35,498 bases of DNA from TMED109 sp015660425 (GCA_029936295.1 JAPYTH010000019.1:1-35498), one strand, 5' to 3'; counted from the first letter of the stretch, positions 8,694-17,754 are shown. Translations and numbers: made by a program. Notes: generated by a model from the letters alone, not told the origin.

Positions 8694-9143
8694 ATGGTTG
8701 ATGACAAAAAGAATATATTAATAAATTATAATTTACTCACTATTAATGCTATGAGAAACGTAGTTAAAGAAGTTTTAAAAAATGTTTCTGATAAAATATT
8801 GCCTGAAAATCATCATTTTTATATAATTTTTGATACTAATTTTGAAAAAGTAAAAATACCTAATATTTTGAAAAAAAAGTATCCTGATGAAATGACCATA
8901 GTAATAGAGAATTCTTTCTGGGACTTAAATGTTAAAGATAATTATTTTTCTATTATTCTGTCTTTTAATAAGATTAAAAGTAAACTTATAATTCCATATA
9001 AATCTCTATTAGTTTTTTCTGATCCTTATGCAAATTTTCATTTAAAATTTCCTAAACTTGAATACAATAAAGAAGTAAATAATAAAACTAATAAAAGCAA
9101 AGAAAATATCATTAATATTATAGATTTTATAAAGGATAAATAA
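8694..9143 (+). CDS. sspB: SspB, ClpXP adaptor for ssrA-tagged proteins (alphaproteobacterial type)
   Basis: Adaptor that binds the tmRNA-encoded tag and delivers tagged proteins to ClpXP. The 149-residue product matches the alphaproteobacterial SspB pattern: HHFYIIFDTNFEKVKIP, then KKYPDEMTIVIENSFWDLNV, then IILSFNKIKSKLIIPYKSLL and FSDPYANFHLKF. The last 30 or so residues (Asn/Lys-rich linker ending IINIIDFIKDK) look like a flexible linker plus a hydrophobic C-terminal motif, which in known SspB proteins tethers the adaptor to ClpX. No strong ribosome-binding site precedes the ATG. It begins just after the tmRNA gene and its stop abuts the start of the fumarase gene, so ssrA, sspB and fumarase may be co-transcribed. 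Confidence 0.88.
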   Translation: MVDDKKNILINYNLLTINAMRNVVKEVLKNVSDKILPENHHFYIIFDTNFEKVKIPNILKKKYPDEMTIVIENSFWDLNVKDNYFSIILSFNKIKSKLIIPYKSLLVFSDPYANFHLKFPKLEYNKEVNNKTNKSKENIINIIDFIKDK

Positions 9144-10763
9144 TTGACTGATTTTAAGTATGAAAAGCTTTTTCAATATGGTAAAGATACAACAAAATAT
9201 ATTAAATTAGATTATAAGCAAATTCAAACTTATGACATTAATGGAAAAAATTTTATTAAAGTCACTAAAGATATATTAGAAAATTTAGCAAAAGAAGCTT
9301 TTTATCAAATTTCACATTTTTTAAGAGAAGATCATCTAAAACAAATATCTTCAATATTTGAAGACTCTGAAGCATCTGATAATGATAAATATGTAGCATT
9401 AACACTATTAAAGAATGCAAATGTTGCAGCAGGAGGAATATTACCAATGTGTCAAGATACTGGAACCGCAATTGTTCTTGGAAAAAAAGGCTCCTCTATT
9501 TGGACAGATTTTGATGATGTAGAATATCTCTCCAAAGGCATTTGGAGAGCCTTTAAAGAAAATAATCTTAGATATAGTCAATTAGCTCCATTAACAATGT
9601 TTGAAGAAGTTAATACTAAAACAAATTTACCCGCACAAATAGATATTATGTCTACTGAAAGTAATGAATATAATTTTTTATTTATAGCTAAAGGTGGAGG
9701 ATCTGCTAATAAAACATTTTTTTACCAGGCCACTCCTTCGGTAATAAGAACAAAAAAAATACTCGAATATTTACAACCTCTAATAAAAAATATTGGTACT
9801 GCAGCTTGCCCTCCATATCATCTAGGTATTGTTATAGGTGGCACTTCTGCTGAATTAAATATGAAGACTCTAAAATTGGCAACATGTAAATACTTAGATA
9901 CTCTTCCAACAAAGGGAAATAATTCTGGAAGAGCTTTTAGAGATATTAATATGGAAAAAGAAATTCTAGAAATGACAATTAAATATGGAATTGGTGCTCA
10001 ATTTGGAGGTAAATATTTTTGTCATGATGTTAGAGTTATTAGACTACCTAGACATGGAGCAAGCTTACCAATAAGTATAGGCGTCAGTTGTGGTGCTGAT
10101 CGCCAAGTTAAAGCAAAAATAAATGAAAAAGGTGTATTTATTGAAAAACTAGAAAAAAATCCATCTAAATACCTACCTACTATTTCTAAATCTATATTAT
10201 CTGATAATTCTGTCGCTATTGATTTAAACCAACCTATGGAAAAAATATGTTCAATTTTAAGTCAATATCCTGTCAAAACTAAAGTAATCTTAACTGGAAC
10301 ATTAATAGTAGCAAGAGATATGGCTCATGGAAAAATTAAAGAAAAATTAGATGATAATATTGAAATTCCAGAATATTTTAAAAATCATCCAATATATTAC
10401 GCAGGACCTGCAAAAACTCCTGAGGGTATGGTCACTGGAGCATTTGGCCCAACTACAGCTGGCAGAATGGATAGTTATGTAAAACTTTTTCAAGAAAAAG
10501 GAGGTTCAAAAATTATGCTTGCTAAGGGGAATCGTTCCAAACAAGTTACAGATTCATGTAAAGAGCATGGTGGGTTTTATTTAGGTTCTATAGGTGGCCC
10601 TGGTGCTGAACTAGCTCAAAATAACATCACTAAAGTAGAATGCATTGAATATCCTGAGTTAGGCATGGAAGCCATATGGAAAATTGAAGTAAAAGATTTT
10701 CCAGCTTTTATAGTGATTGATAATAAAGGTAATGATTTCTTTCAATCCTTTGGTATTACATGA
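9144..10763 (+). CDS. Class I fumarate hydratase, 4Fe-4S type
   Basis: Interconverts fumarate and malate in the TCA cycle. The 539-residue product has the alpha/beta two-part layout of class I fumarases (E. coli FumA/FumB type). Cysteines C103 (LPMCQDTGTA), C222 (GTAACPPYHLG) and C316 (GVSCGADRQ) occupy the three cluster-ligand positions, two residues off the FumA numbering I recall. The C-terminal swivel domain has LTGTLIVARDMAHGK and YYAGPAKTPEGMVTGAFGPT. The start is a TTG at 9144, immediately after the sspB stop. It is supported by AAGGA seven bases upstream and by alignment of the N-terminus with the family. The 3' end lies 5 bp from a convergent GST-like gene. Class I enzymes are sensitive to oxygen and superoxide. 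Confidence 0.95.
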   Translation: MTDFKYEKLFQYGKDTTKYIKLDYKQIQTYDINGKNFIKVTKDILENLAKEAFYQISHFLREDHLKQISSIFEDSEASDNDKYVALTLLKNANVAAGGILPMCQDTGTAIVLGKKGSSIWTDFDDVEYLSKGIWRAFKENNLRYSQLAPLTMFEEVNTKTNLPAQIDIMSTESNEYNFLFIAKGGGSANKTFFYQATPSVIRTKKILEYLQPLIKNIGTAACPPYHLGIVIGGTSAELNMKTLKLATCKYLDTLPTKGNNSGRAFRDINMEKEILEMTIKYGIGAQFGGKYFCHDVRVIRLPRHGASLPISIGVSCGADRQVKAKINEKGVFIEKLEKNPSKYLPTISKSILSDNSVAIDLNQPMEKICSILSQYPVKTKVILTGTLIVARDMAHGKIKEKLDDNIEIPEYFKNHPIYYAGPAKTPEGMVTGAFGPTTAGRMDSYVKLFQEKGGSKIMLAKGNRSKQVTDSCKEHGGFYLGSIGGPGAELAQNNITKVECIEYPELGMEAIWKIEVKDFPAFIVIDNKGNDFFQSFGIT

Positions 10764-10768
10764 TTTAT

Positions 10769-11428
10769 TTATTTTTGTATCATGCTTTTAGCTGATTTTA
10801 CTTGTGTATTTTCATCCGCTCTAGGTGGAATAGTACAACCTTTTTGACAAGCTGCTCTATCTTTCATTCTATCCATCCATAACCTAAGATTATCTAAACC
10901 ATTAATATCTATCTCTGACCATTTATAACTTCTAACCCACGCCCAATTTGCAATATCAGCAATAGAATATTCATCACATATCCACTCTCTATCTTTTAGA
11001 TGTTTATCTAAGACAGAATACAACCTTCTGCATTCATTTCTATAACGACTTATAGCACTAGGTATTTTCTCTTCAAAATACCTACCAAAAACATTTGCCT
11101 GACCCTGCATAGGACCTAAACCTCCCATCTGAAACATTAGCCATTCTATACATCTTATTCTACCGATAGAATCTTGGGGTATTAGCATTTTATGTTTATC
11201 AGCCAAATATAATAAAATTGCACCACTTTCAAAAACAGTTAGACCATTATTATCATGATCAATTATTGCAGGAATTCTTCCGTTAGGACTAATTTTTAAA
11301 AACCATTCTTCTTTTTGTTCAGCGATATTAAAGTCTAGTTTTCTTACTTTATATTTTAACCCTAATTCCTCTAAAGCAATTGAAATTTTATAACCATTCG
11401 GAGTAGCAGCTGTAAAAAGTTCTATCAT
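10769..11428 (-). CDS. Glutathione S-transferase family protein (YfcG/Nu-class-like)
   Basis: Soluble thioredoxin-fold protein of the GST family. I chose the ATG at 11428, not the one at 11485, because MIELFTAATPNGYKISIALEELG is the typical N-terminus and AAAGG lies about eight bases upstream. The extra 19 residues would be hydrophobic and atypical. The N-terminal domain holds TPNGYKI, KISPNGRIPAIIDH and ESGAILLYLA. The C-terminal helical domain holds EWLMFQMGGLGPMQGQ and YSIADIANWAWV. These segments match bacterial proteins such as YfcG, which has disulfide-bond reductase activity with glutathione. The N-terminal Thr-Pro-Asn motif in place of a catalytic Cys or Tyr also fits that class. The substrate is unknown. 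The gene converges on the fumarase gene. Confidence 0.88.
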   Translation of the reverse strand: MIELFTAATPNGYKISIALEELGLKYKVRKLDFNIAEQKEEWFLKISPNGRIPAIIDHDNNGLTVFESGAILLYLADKHKMLIPQDSIGRIRCIEWLMFQMGGLGPMQGQANVFGRYFEEKIPSAISRYRNECRRLYSVLDKHLKDREWICDEYSIADIANWAWVRSYKWSEIDINGLDNLRLWMDRMKDRAACQKGCTIPPRADENTQVKSAKSMIQK

Positions 11429-11523
11429 AATTAACCTTTCAAAATAAAAGTAACAGAATAATACATATATATATAAATTTTTCAATAATAAATACTATTA
11501 GGAATAAAAGATATTATTTTACA

Positions 11524-14500
11524 TTAATTATCAGGATTTAAAACACTATCTAGTAAATCATCAAGTAAATCTTCTTGAGTTGGAAGTTTAGGTTTAACCA
11601 AATTATTTTTAATTAGTGATGGCTTAGAATAGTCTAAATTTATAGGGTTTTTAATCCCTTTTAAATATTCTGGCAACTTAGATATAATTATAAAAGGTTC
11701 TAAAACTATATTATTATCTTCTTCAGTTTTATCAGATCTAACTGTATTACTAATACTTTCTTTTTTATTATCTAATAAATTTTGGTTATTAAACTCTTCT
11801 AAATCAGAATCTTTAAATAAATCATTAATAATATTATCAAAATTATCAATAATATTACCCTCATTGGAGTCATCTTTGTTACTTATTACAGCTTTATCTA
11901 TAATATCATCAGAATGACTTATTTCATCTAATATATAATTACTTTCGACATATTTATTTTCCGTATTTTTATCACGCATGAAATTTATGAAAATATTTTT
12001 TGTATTATTATCCTCTAAGCTAATTTTTAACGAAGAATTATAATATTTATTTTTAAGATCAAATTTTCCATTTAATAATGCATTGAATTTATCAATTTTT
12101 AGACTTAAATTTTTTATTAAAAGTTTATTATTTTCAATTATATATTCTGTAGAAAAACTTTCTATTTCAGCATTTTTATTTGTTTTAAAAGATTCAAAAA
12201 CAAATTTATCTAAACTAGATTTACTTTTAATATTTTTTATTGCTACTAATTTATTTGTATCTAACCCTTCTATAACAGGATTTTTTATAAAAACTTCTCC
12301 TTCAGCCTTTATAGTCTTAAAAAACTCATCTACGCTAAAAGCTTTCCCGCTAATTTGTAATTTAGAACTAATCTCTGTATCCACATTATTATAAGCAAAA
12401 TAATTATTTATTAATTTCTTTCCATCTATATTAGAAAATTTAATATGTCCGTTATATTCATATTCGTTTTTATTTGACCTTTTTCCTGTTCCCAAAAGTG
12501 TGCCATCAAATAACGTTCCATAAATCTTTTTAAGATGTATTTCCTCTTCATTAAAATATATTAATGAATCTAGATTATGTATTTTAAAATTATTTATATT
12601 AAATAATTCAGCTTGTAATTTCATACTCCCTTTAGTAGGCAAATTAGAATTAACATTAAAATAATTATAAATATTTTTAATATCGTTTATTGATGTGGAA
12701 TTAGAAAATATATCAACATTCAGCTCAATGTTTTTATTCTCAAGATAGCTAATATTTATATCACCTTTATATTTATACCTAGGACTTTCAAATATTATAT
12801 TTCTAATATCAATTAAATTATTTTTCATTAAAATATCTGAAAAATAATTAGCTTTTTCCTCAACATTATTTTTAGAACTAACTGGAAAAAATTGACTTAA
12901 ATTATTTATTGATAGATTTAACTTTCCTTCATAACCTAACAAGGATAAGTTTTCTATTTTAAGATCACCCTCATAAACTATATTTAATTGAGGTGTTTCT
13001 ATTTTAATATTACTAAAAATAGAATTTTCTTCCCCTTTAGCTATTATTGTAACCTTACCTTGATCAACAAATATACCTCGAAAATATGTAGGCAACTTAT
13101 AAAAACTATAAAATTCTGTAAAATCTTTATGATTTATGTCAATCGTAAGATCATAAATTGTTTTTTTACTATTATAATTAATATTCCCATTTAATTTTAA
13201 ATCACCTTTTGCAAAATCTAAAATATTTAATTTATCTATTTGCAATATATTATTCTTATACAAACCCATGAATTTTATATTATTATATTGATTTTTAAGA
13301 ATTAGTATCTGGCCAATATCAAGATCAATATTAAAATTATCTATAGCAAACATATTAAAATTATTTTTATAACTTATACTTTGCTCTGCAGTATTTTCTT
13401 CTAAGTATGCGTCTAGATTGATCTTATCAATTTTTAAATTAGCAAATAAACTATTTAACTCTGTGAATCTTAATCTAACTTCCCCAGTAATATTACTTAA
13501 ATCTATTTGACCAATTATTCCTGCAAAGGTAGCACCTCCTTCTCTGAAGACAACATTGCTATTTATCTTTGTTTTCCTTAATCTAGAATCTGAAATATTA
13601 TTTAAGTCTATAGAAAGCCACTTATAAAAATCTCGTATATTATCGCTATTCAGAATTGACGCTCCTTCAAATACTGAAAAATTATTTTTAAAATTTCCTT
13701 TAAAACTTATATTTGTATTCCCAGGAAAAGTAGCTTTTGCATTATTTAAAATATAATTTTTATCTTCTTTTTTAAGGTCTATCACTACGTCTCTAATTGG
13801 GTATTCTAATAATTTTGATGTTCCTATTGATAACAACAAAGTACCTTTATATGAATCCCAATAGCTACCTGCATTGACTAATCCTTCTTCTTTGTCTTCT
13901 ATATAGAAATTATTATATTTATTTAAATTACCTCTTAATAAATCTAAATCCATATTATTTGAAGAAAGAATTATATTAACATTTGGAGATTCACCGCTAT
14001 TACCTGAGACTGCACCTGTCAATATAAATGGACCAGAATTAATAGATAAATTATAGATTGAATAAAATAAATCAGTTTTTTTAAAATTTAATGAAAGCTT
14101 ACTAATAATTTTTAATTTATTGTTTAATAAATTAAAATATTTATAATTTTTTGATAGATTTTCTAAATTATTTGAACTTATTTCTAAACTACCTTCTAAA
14201 CTAGGATAATAATTATCATAGTTAATATTTCCACTCGTGATTATTTTTATATCTTTATTGATTAAAGAAAGGGAAGATTTAAAAGATTTTTCAGTATCAT
14301 TATTATTTATAAATGAGGAGTTTAATGAAAAAGTTATCCCGTTTATATTTAAGGAGCCCTTGATTATTTCTGCATTATTATTATTAGATATCACAACATC
14401 TTCTAAGTTTATTTTATACTCATTGTTATAAACAACACTCCCTTTTGTAATTAAATATTCATTAATTTTTATATTGGGATATTTAATATAATTAAATTTT

Positions 14501-15042
14501 AGATAATCATCATTAAATTCATCATTATCTAACTGTAACACATTCTCTTTTTTATTAAATGCCCAGTTTGGATTCTGATTAGGAAAACTTTCTAGGTTAA
14601 TATTTAAATCTTCAAAAATAATTTTATCTATAACTATATTACCTTTTAAAAGTGGCAATAAAGATAATTTTGCTACTACACTATTTGAATTAAGAAAATT
14701 CTTAAAAACTCCTGCCTTCTCATCTTGTAGACTTATGCCATAAACTTTAATTTGTGGAGAAGGATAAATACTTAATTCTATGTCTCCTTTTATTTCAGCA
14801 GTTTTACCAGTTTCTGATTCCAGCATAGAAATTATTTCAGGTTTCCAAACCTTTAAATTAACAAACATCGGAGCAATAAAAGTGAAACCAATAAAAAGAA
14901 TTATCAAAGATAAAAAAAAATATATTATATACTTTTTTATAAATCCTAATTTTAAATTATAAGAATTTTTTATAGTATTATTTTTTTTATTAATTCGTTT
15001 TTTTTTTGCTGGAGGTCTATCAGATCGCCTAGCCTTAAGCAT
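11524..15042 (-). CDS. AsmA-family membrane-anchored protein, very large
   Basis: A 1172-residue protein. It has a basic cytoplasmic N-terminus (KKKRINKKNN), one transmembrane segment (about 38-60), then the AsmA N-terminal signature: VWKPEIISMLESETGKTAEI, IELSIYPSPQIKVYGISL and KIIFEDLNINLE. The rest is a long Asn/Ile/Lys/Ser-rich, beta-strand-like region with repeated 'KGNINY...' and 'LSINNLS' patterns. An acidic low-complexity C-terminus occupies roughly the last 150 residues. AsmA-like proteins are bridge-like lipid-transfer candidates between inner and outer membrane; that role here is inferred from the family. AGGAAG precedes the ATG. An A10 run on the coding strand near 14998-15007 lies in the basic N-terminus. 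It follows the GMC operon terminator in the direction of transcription and appears to be a single-gene unit. Confidence 0.8.
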   Translation of the reverse strand: MLKARRSDRPPAKKKRINKKNNTIKNSYNLKLGFIKKYIIYFFLSLIILFIGFTFIAPMFVNLKVWKPEIISMLESETGKTAEIKGDIELSIYPSPQIKVYGISLQDEKAGVFKNFLNSNSVVAKLSLLPLLKGNIVIDKIIFEDLNINLESFPNQNPNWAFNKKENVLQLDNDEFNDDYLKFNYIKYPNIKINEYLITKGSVVYNNEYKINLEDVVISNNNNAEIIKGSLNINGITFSLNSSFINNNDTEKSFKSSLSLINKDIKIITSGNINYDNYYPSLEGSLEISSNNLENLSKNYKYFNLLNNKLKIISKLSLNFKKTDLFYSIYNLSINSGPFILTGAVSGNSGESPNVNIILSSNNMDLDLLRGNLNKYNNFYIEDKEEGLVNAGSYWDSYKGTLLLSIGTSKLLEYPIRDVVIDLKKEDKNYILNNAKATFPGNTNISFKGNFKNNFSVFEGASILNSDNIRDFYKWLSIDLNNISDSRLRKTKINSNVVFREGGATFAGIIGQIDLSNITGEVRLRFTELNSLFANLKIDKINLDAYLEENTAEQSISYKNNFNMFAIDNFNIDLDIGQILILKNQYNNIKFMGLYKNNILQIDKLNILDFAKGDLKLNGNINYNSKKTIYDLTIDINHKDFTEFYSFYKLPTYFRGIFVDQGKVTIIAKGEENSIFSNIKIETPQLNIVYEGDLKIENLSLLGYEGKLNLSINNLSQFFPVSSKNNVEEKANYFSDILMKNNLIDIRNIIFESPRYKYKGDINISYLENKNIELNVDIFSNSTSINDIKNIYNYFNVNSNLPTKGSMKLQAELFNINNFKIHNLDSLIYFNEEEIHLKKIYGTLFDGTLLGTGKRSNKNEYEYNGHIKFSNIDGKKLINNYFAYNNVDTEISSKLQISGKAFSVDEFFKTIKAEGEVFIKNPVIEGLDTNKLVAIKNIKSKSSLDKFVFESFKTNKNAEIESFSTEYIIENNKLLIKNLSLKIDKFNALLNGKFDLKNKYYNSSLKISLEDNNTKNIFINFMRDKNTENKYVESNYILDEISHSDDIIDKAVISNKDDSNEGNIIDNFDNIINDLFKDSDLEEFNNQNLLDNKKESISNTVRSDKTEEDNNIVLEPFIIISKLPEYLKGIKNPINLDYSKPSLIKNNLVKPKLPTQEDLLDDLLDSVLNPDN

Positions 15043-15118
15043 ACTTAAACTTCCTATGTAATATTAATAAATATCTTATTATATTATCTTATAATTATTT
15101 TTTATCAAAAATAATTAT

Positions 15119-15152
15119 AAAAAAAAGGCGCTAACTAAATTATAGTAGCGCC
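15119..15152 (-). terminator. Rho-independent terminator of the GMC dehydrogenase operon
   Basis: Read on the minus strand, GGCGCTA pairs with TAGCGCC (15146-15152 with 15127-15133) and a run of eight T follows at 15126-15119. The inner loop can add a few more pairs. It lies 25 bp past the large-subunit stop and upstream of asmA, so it closes the GMC operon. Confidence 0.88.
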
Positions 15153-15176
15153 CTTAATTTAAATATTCTTAAATTA

Positions 15177-16757
15177 TTAAATAGAATTTTGACTTAATAA
15201 CTTTGTCATATTTTCAGCTTGACGTATAGCCAGCGATACAATTGTCAATGTTGGGTTACATGCTGCTCCAGTTGTAAACTGACTGCCGTCAGATATAAAG
15301 ACATTAGAAACATCATGTGTAGCACCAATAGAGTTACACACACCATCACCTGGTTTCTCACTCATTCTACAAGTTCCCATATTATGAGTACTTGGGAATG
15401 GAGATAATTGATATTGCTTCTTAGAACCACCTGCTTGATATACTGCACTACCTGCTTTGTAGGCATGGTTTCTCATAGCTACGTCATTAGCATGATCTTC
15501 GAAATTAACTACTGGCACTGGAAGTCCATATGAATCCTTTTCAGATCCATGAAGAGTTACCCCATTTTTCTCTTGAGGCATATCTTCTCCAACTAACCAC
15601 ATCCCTGCCATATTTTTATAATTTTCTACGACATCTCTAGTATAATTTCTTCCCCATTTGCCAGGAGCATCAGCAGACATACCGCCAACATTACCTGCAT
15701 ACCATCCAAGGCCAAACCCTGGTAAAGTTTGCATATAATATCCTCCAACAAAGCCACGATTAGGATCATTCTTAACCTCATCCATAACAATACCAGCCAT
15801 TTGAGTTCCACGATCCCAATGAACTGCACCAGGCATAGTTCCATAAACCGTGCCAGTCATATGTCTCATAAAGTTTTGACCCACTTGTCCTGAAGAATTA
15901 GCCATTCCATCTGGAAACATGCTTGATTCAGAATTAAGAAGAAGCCTTGGAGTTTCTACTGAATTACCTGCAATAGCAACCACTCTAGCTTTCTGCTCAT
16001 GAGTATTTCCATCTTTATCTGCATAAACTACTCCGGTAGCTTTACCTTCTTTATTATGGTTAATTTTAAGAACCATAGATTCAGGTCTTATTTCATAATG
16101 ACCAGTCGCTTCAGCCTTAGGAATCTCTGTATATAAAGTTGACCATTTTGCCCCAATAGCACATCCAGCCATACAGAAACCTATTTGATGACAACCTGGT
16201 CTTCCATCACGAGGCTCAGAATTAATAGACATATTACCTGTATGAACATGTTCATAGCCTAATGCTTTAGCACCATACTCCATAACTTGATAATTATTAT
16301 TACCTGGAAGTCTTGGTATACCATGCGTACCAGTTGTACCCATCTTATCTTCCGCCATAGAATAAAAACGTTCCATTTCATGTAAATCAAGGGGCCAATC
16401 TAATAAGTTCGCACCTTCTATGTTTCCATAGGCAGATTTTACTTTAAACTCATGCTCTTGAAAACGTAAGCTTGCACCAGCCCAATGGACAGTTGTTCCA
16501 CCAACAGTTTTACACACCCAAAGAGGCAAGCCTGCTAATAGATCACCAGTACCTTTTCGAGGATCAAGCCAACTGAGTCTACCAAACATCGTATTCCAGT
16601 CATTCTCAATATCATCTAAAGTAAATCTTGGTCCAGCTTCTAGACACACAACATTAACACCTTTTTGTGCTAATTCATTGCCTAGTACTCCTCCGCCAGC
16701 ACCAGATCCAATAATAACTACTACTGAGTCATCATTTTTATCAAAAGTTTTAGCCAT
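15177..16757 (-). CDS. GMC-family FAD dehydrogenase, large (catalytic) subunit
   Basis: FAD-dependent oxidoreductase of the glucose-methanol-choline family, of the type that oxidises sugars, sugar acids or alcohols in the periplasm. The 526-residue product begins with the dinucleotide fold GSGAGGGVLGNELA (17-30). KTVGGTTVHWAGASLRFQ, GCHQIGFCMAGCAIGAKWS and the C-terminal THNMGTCRM follow. The catalytic pair is probably H458 and N501 (AACNPTLTIVSLA). These features match the membrane-bound gluconate/sorbitol-type dehydrogenase large subunits. It has no signal peptide of its own; such subunits are exported with a Tat-signalled small subunit, and the gene upstream encodes one. The small-subunit stop and this start overlap at position 16757. 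The substrate cannot be read from sequence, and no cytochrome subunit follows. Confidence 0.9.
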   Translation of the reverse strand: MAKTFDKNDDSVVVIIGSGAGGGVLGNELAQKGVNVVCLEAGPRFTLDDIENDWNTMFGRLSWLDPRKGTGDLLAGLPLWVCKTVGGTTVHWAGASLRFQEHEFKVKSAYGNIEGANLLDWPLDLHEMERFYSMAEDKMGTTGTHGIPRLPGNNNYQVMEYGAKALGYEHVHTGNMSINSEPRDGRPGCHQIGFCMAGCAIGAKWSTLYTEIPKAEATGHYEIRPESMVLKINHNKEGKATGVVYADKDGNTHEQKARVVAIAGNSVETPRLLLNSESSMFPDGMANSSGQVGQNFMRHMTGTVYGTMPGAVHWDRGTQMAGIVMDEVKNDPNRGFVGGYYMQTLPGFGLGWYAGNVGGMSADAPGKWGRNYTRDVVENYKNMAGMWLVGEDMPQEKNGVTLHGSEKDSYGLPVPVVNFEDHANDVAMRNHAYKAGSAVYQAGGSKKQYQLSPFPSTHNMGTCRMSEKPGDGVCNSIGATHDVSNVFISDGSQFTTGAACNPTLTIVSLAIRQAENMTKLLSQNSI

Positions 16758-17299
16758 TATTTTCCTCCCTTAGGTAGCCAACCAATATCATCAAATCCAC
16801 GATTGATGTATCCGCCATGTTCAACAGAAGAACCTTCCCATCCAAAAAACGCTGCTACTCTTGGATTCCCATAAAGGCCGCCCATTGTGGCTGCTTTAAC
16901 AGTTTCAAAAAAATCACTTCCATCAATTCTTTTTATGTTTTGAAGTTGTATTCCTGATGATTGATCTTTAAATGCAACATTATAAGTACGGTCTGCTGCA
17001 ATAATTTGACCTAAATCTTTAACTCCATTTTCCAGCTTTTCAGCTAAGGAAGAATCTGATTTAGCTTGCTCATCTAAATTTACCACAACTTCAGCATAAT
17101 ACTGATCTCCTAAGAAATCATGTGGGAAAAGATGTCGAGCCATTATTAATAATGAAAGAGCGGTATCTCCAGAAAGAACTTCTGTACTTAGAGCCCATGC
17201 TTCTTCTGTATTAGTTAATATAGCACCGGCTCCAGTAGCAGCTACACCAACAGTTGCTGAACCTTGTATAAAGGTTCTTCTACTTACTTTATTTGTCAT
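16757..17299 (-). CDS. GMC dehydrogenase small subunit (gluconate 2-dehydrogenase subunit 3 type), Tat signal
   Basis: A 180-residue protein with a twin-arginine signal SRRTFIQGSATVGVAATGAG at residues 6-25. The remainder resembles the small gamma subunit of gluconate-dehydrogenase-like complexes (ALSLLIMARHLFPHDFLGDQYY, and the C-terminal NPRVAAFFGWEGSSVEHGGY). It is expected to carry the large FAD subunit across the membrane by hitch-hiking and to stabilise it. A strong GGGAGGA ribosome-binding site lies six bases upstream of the ATG. It is the first gene of the two-gene operon and is divergent from the DUF4389 gene. Confidence 0.87.
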   Translation of the reverse strand: MTNKVSRRTFIQGSATVGVAATGAGAILTNTEEAWALSTEVLSGDTALSLLIMARHLFPHDFLGDQYYAEVVVNLDEQAKSDSSLAEKLENGVKDLGQIIAADRTYNVAFKDQSSGIQLQNIKRIDGSDFFETVKAATMGGLYGNPRVAAFFGWEGSSVEHGGYINRGFDDIGWLPKGGK

Positions 17300-17422
17300 T
17301 TTTTCCTCCCAAGAAATAATAAAATAAAATAAAAATTATATTTAATACTATATGTAAAAATAATGCTGACATAAAAAATGTATAGAAACAAGAAATTATT
17401 TAAATAATTTATAAATGTATAT

Positions 17423-17452
17423 TTGACCAATAACAAATTGATGTAATATAAT
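17423..17452 (+). promoter_or_regulatory. Sigma-70-type promoter of the DUF4389 gene
   Basis: TTGACC (17423-17428) and TATAAT (17447-17452) are separated by 18 bases, matching consensus at five of six and six of six positions. A start near 17459 would leave a leader of about 15 nt before the ATG at 17475, which has only a weak GGA ribosome-binding site. Confidence 0.65.
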
Positions 17453-17474
17453 AAATTTCATATTTGGAAAAAAA

Positions 17475-17754
17475 ATGATTAATAAACTTAAAAAGTTTAA
17501 TATTAGTAAACCTAATTTCAATCCTGCCTTACTTAGATTACCCTACATGGTTGCATTTGGAGTTATAGCCTATATATTTATTTGGCCCCTATTAGCTTTA
17601 TCAGTTATTCAATTTGGATTTCAACTATTTGAAGGGATTCCTAATGCAAGATTAGTTAGTCTTGCAAATCAAATTATAGCTTATCTATTACAAATATTTG
17701 ATTATATATCTTATAAGACTGATCAAAAACCTTTTCCATTTTCTTCATTACCAT
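17475..17754 (+). CDS. DUF4389 membrane protein, C-terminus lost in gap
   Basis: About 93 residues are visible before the gap. They include a hydrophobic segment (about 24-50, VAFGVIAYIFIWPLLALSVIQFG), then EGIPNARLVSLANQIIAYLLQIFDYISYKTDQKPFPFSSLP (cited by its parts NARL, QIFDYISYKT and KPFPF). The TDQKPFPFS ending is characteristic of DUF4389 proteins, which usually stop a few residues later, so little is missing. The open frame on the far side of the gap is antisense to the aldolase gene and is not part of this protein. Function unknown; the position divergent from the GMC dehydrogenase operon gives no clear clue. Confidence 0.78.

Noticed and set aside
10759..10786. Inverted repeat CATGAT/ATCATG at the fumarase-GST junction as a two-way terminator
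   Set aside because: A six-pair stem with a 14-base loop is weak and overlaps both coding ends; there is no convincing T-run after the stem.
12083..12394. Open frames antisense to the asmA gene and other long genes
   Set aside because: They lie within well-supported genes, have no ribosome-binding sites or recognisable protein motifs, and arise from A+T-rich codon usage.
17674..17754. Continuation of the class II aldolase frame across the gap
   Set aside because: The stretch is the coding strand of the DUF4389 gene in the opposite direction, which shows clear family motifs. The open frame across N is an artefact.
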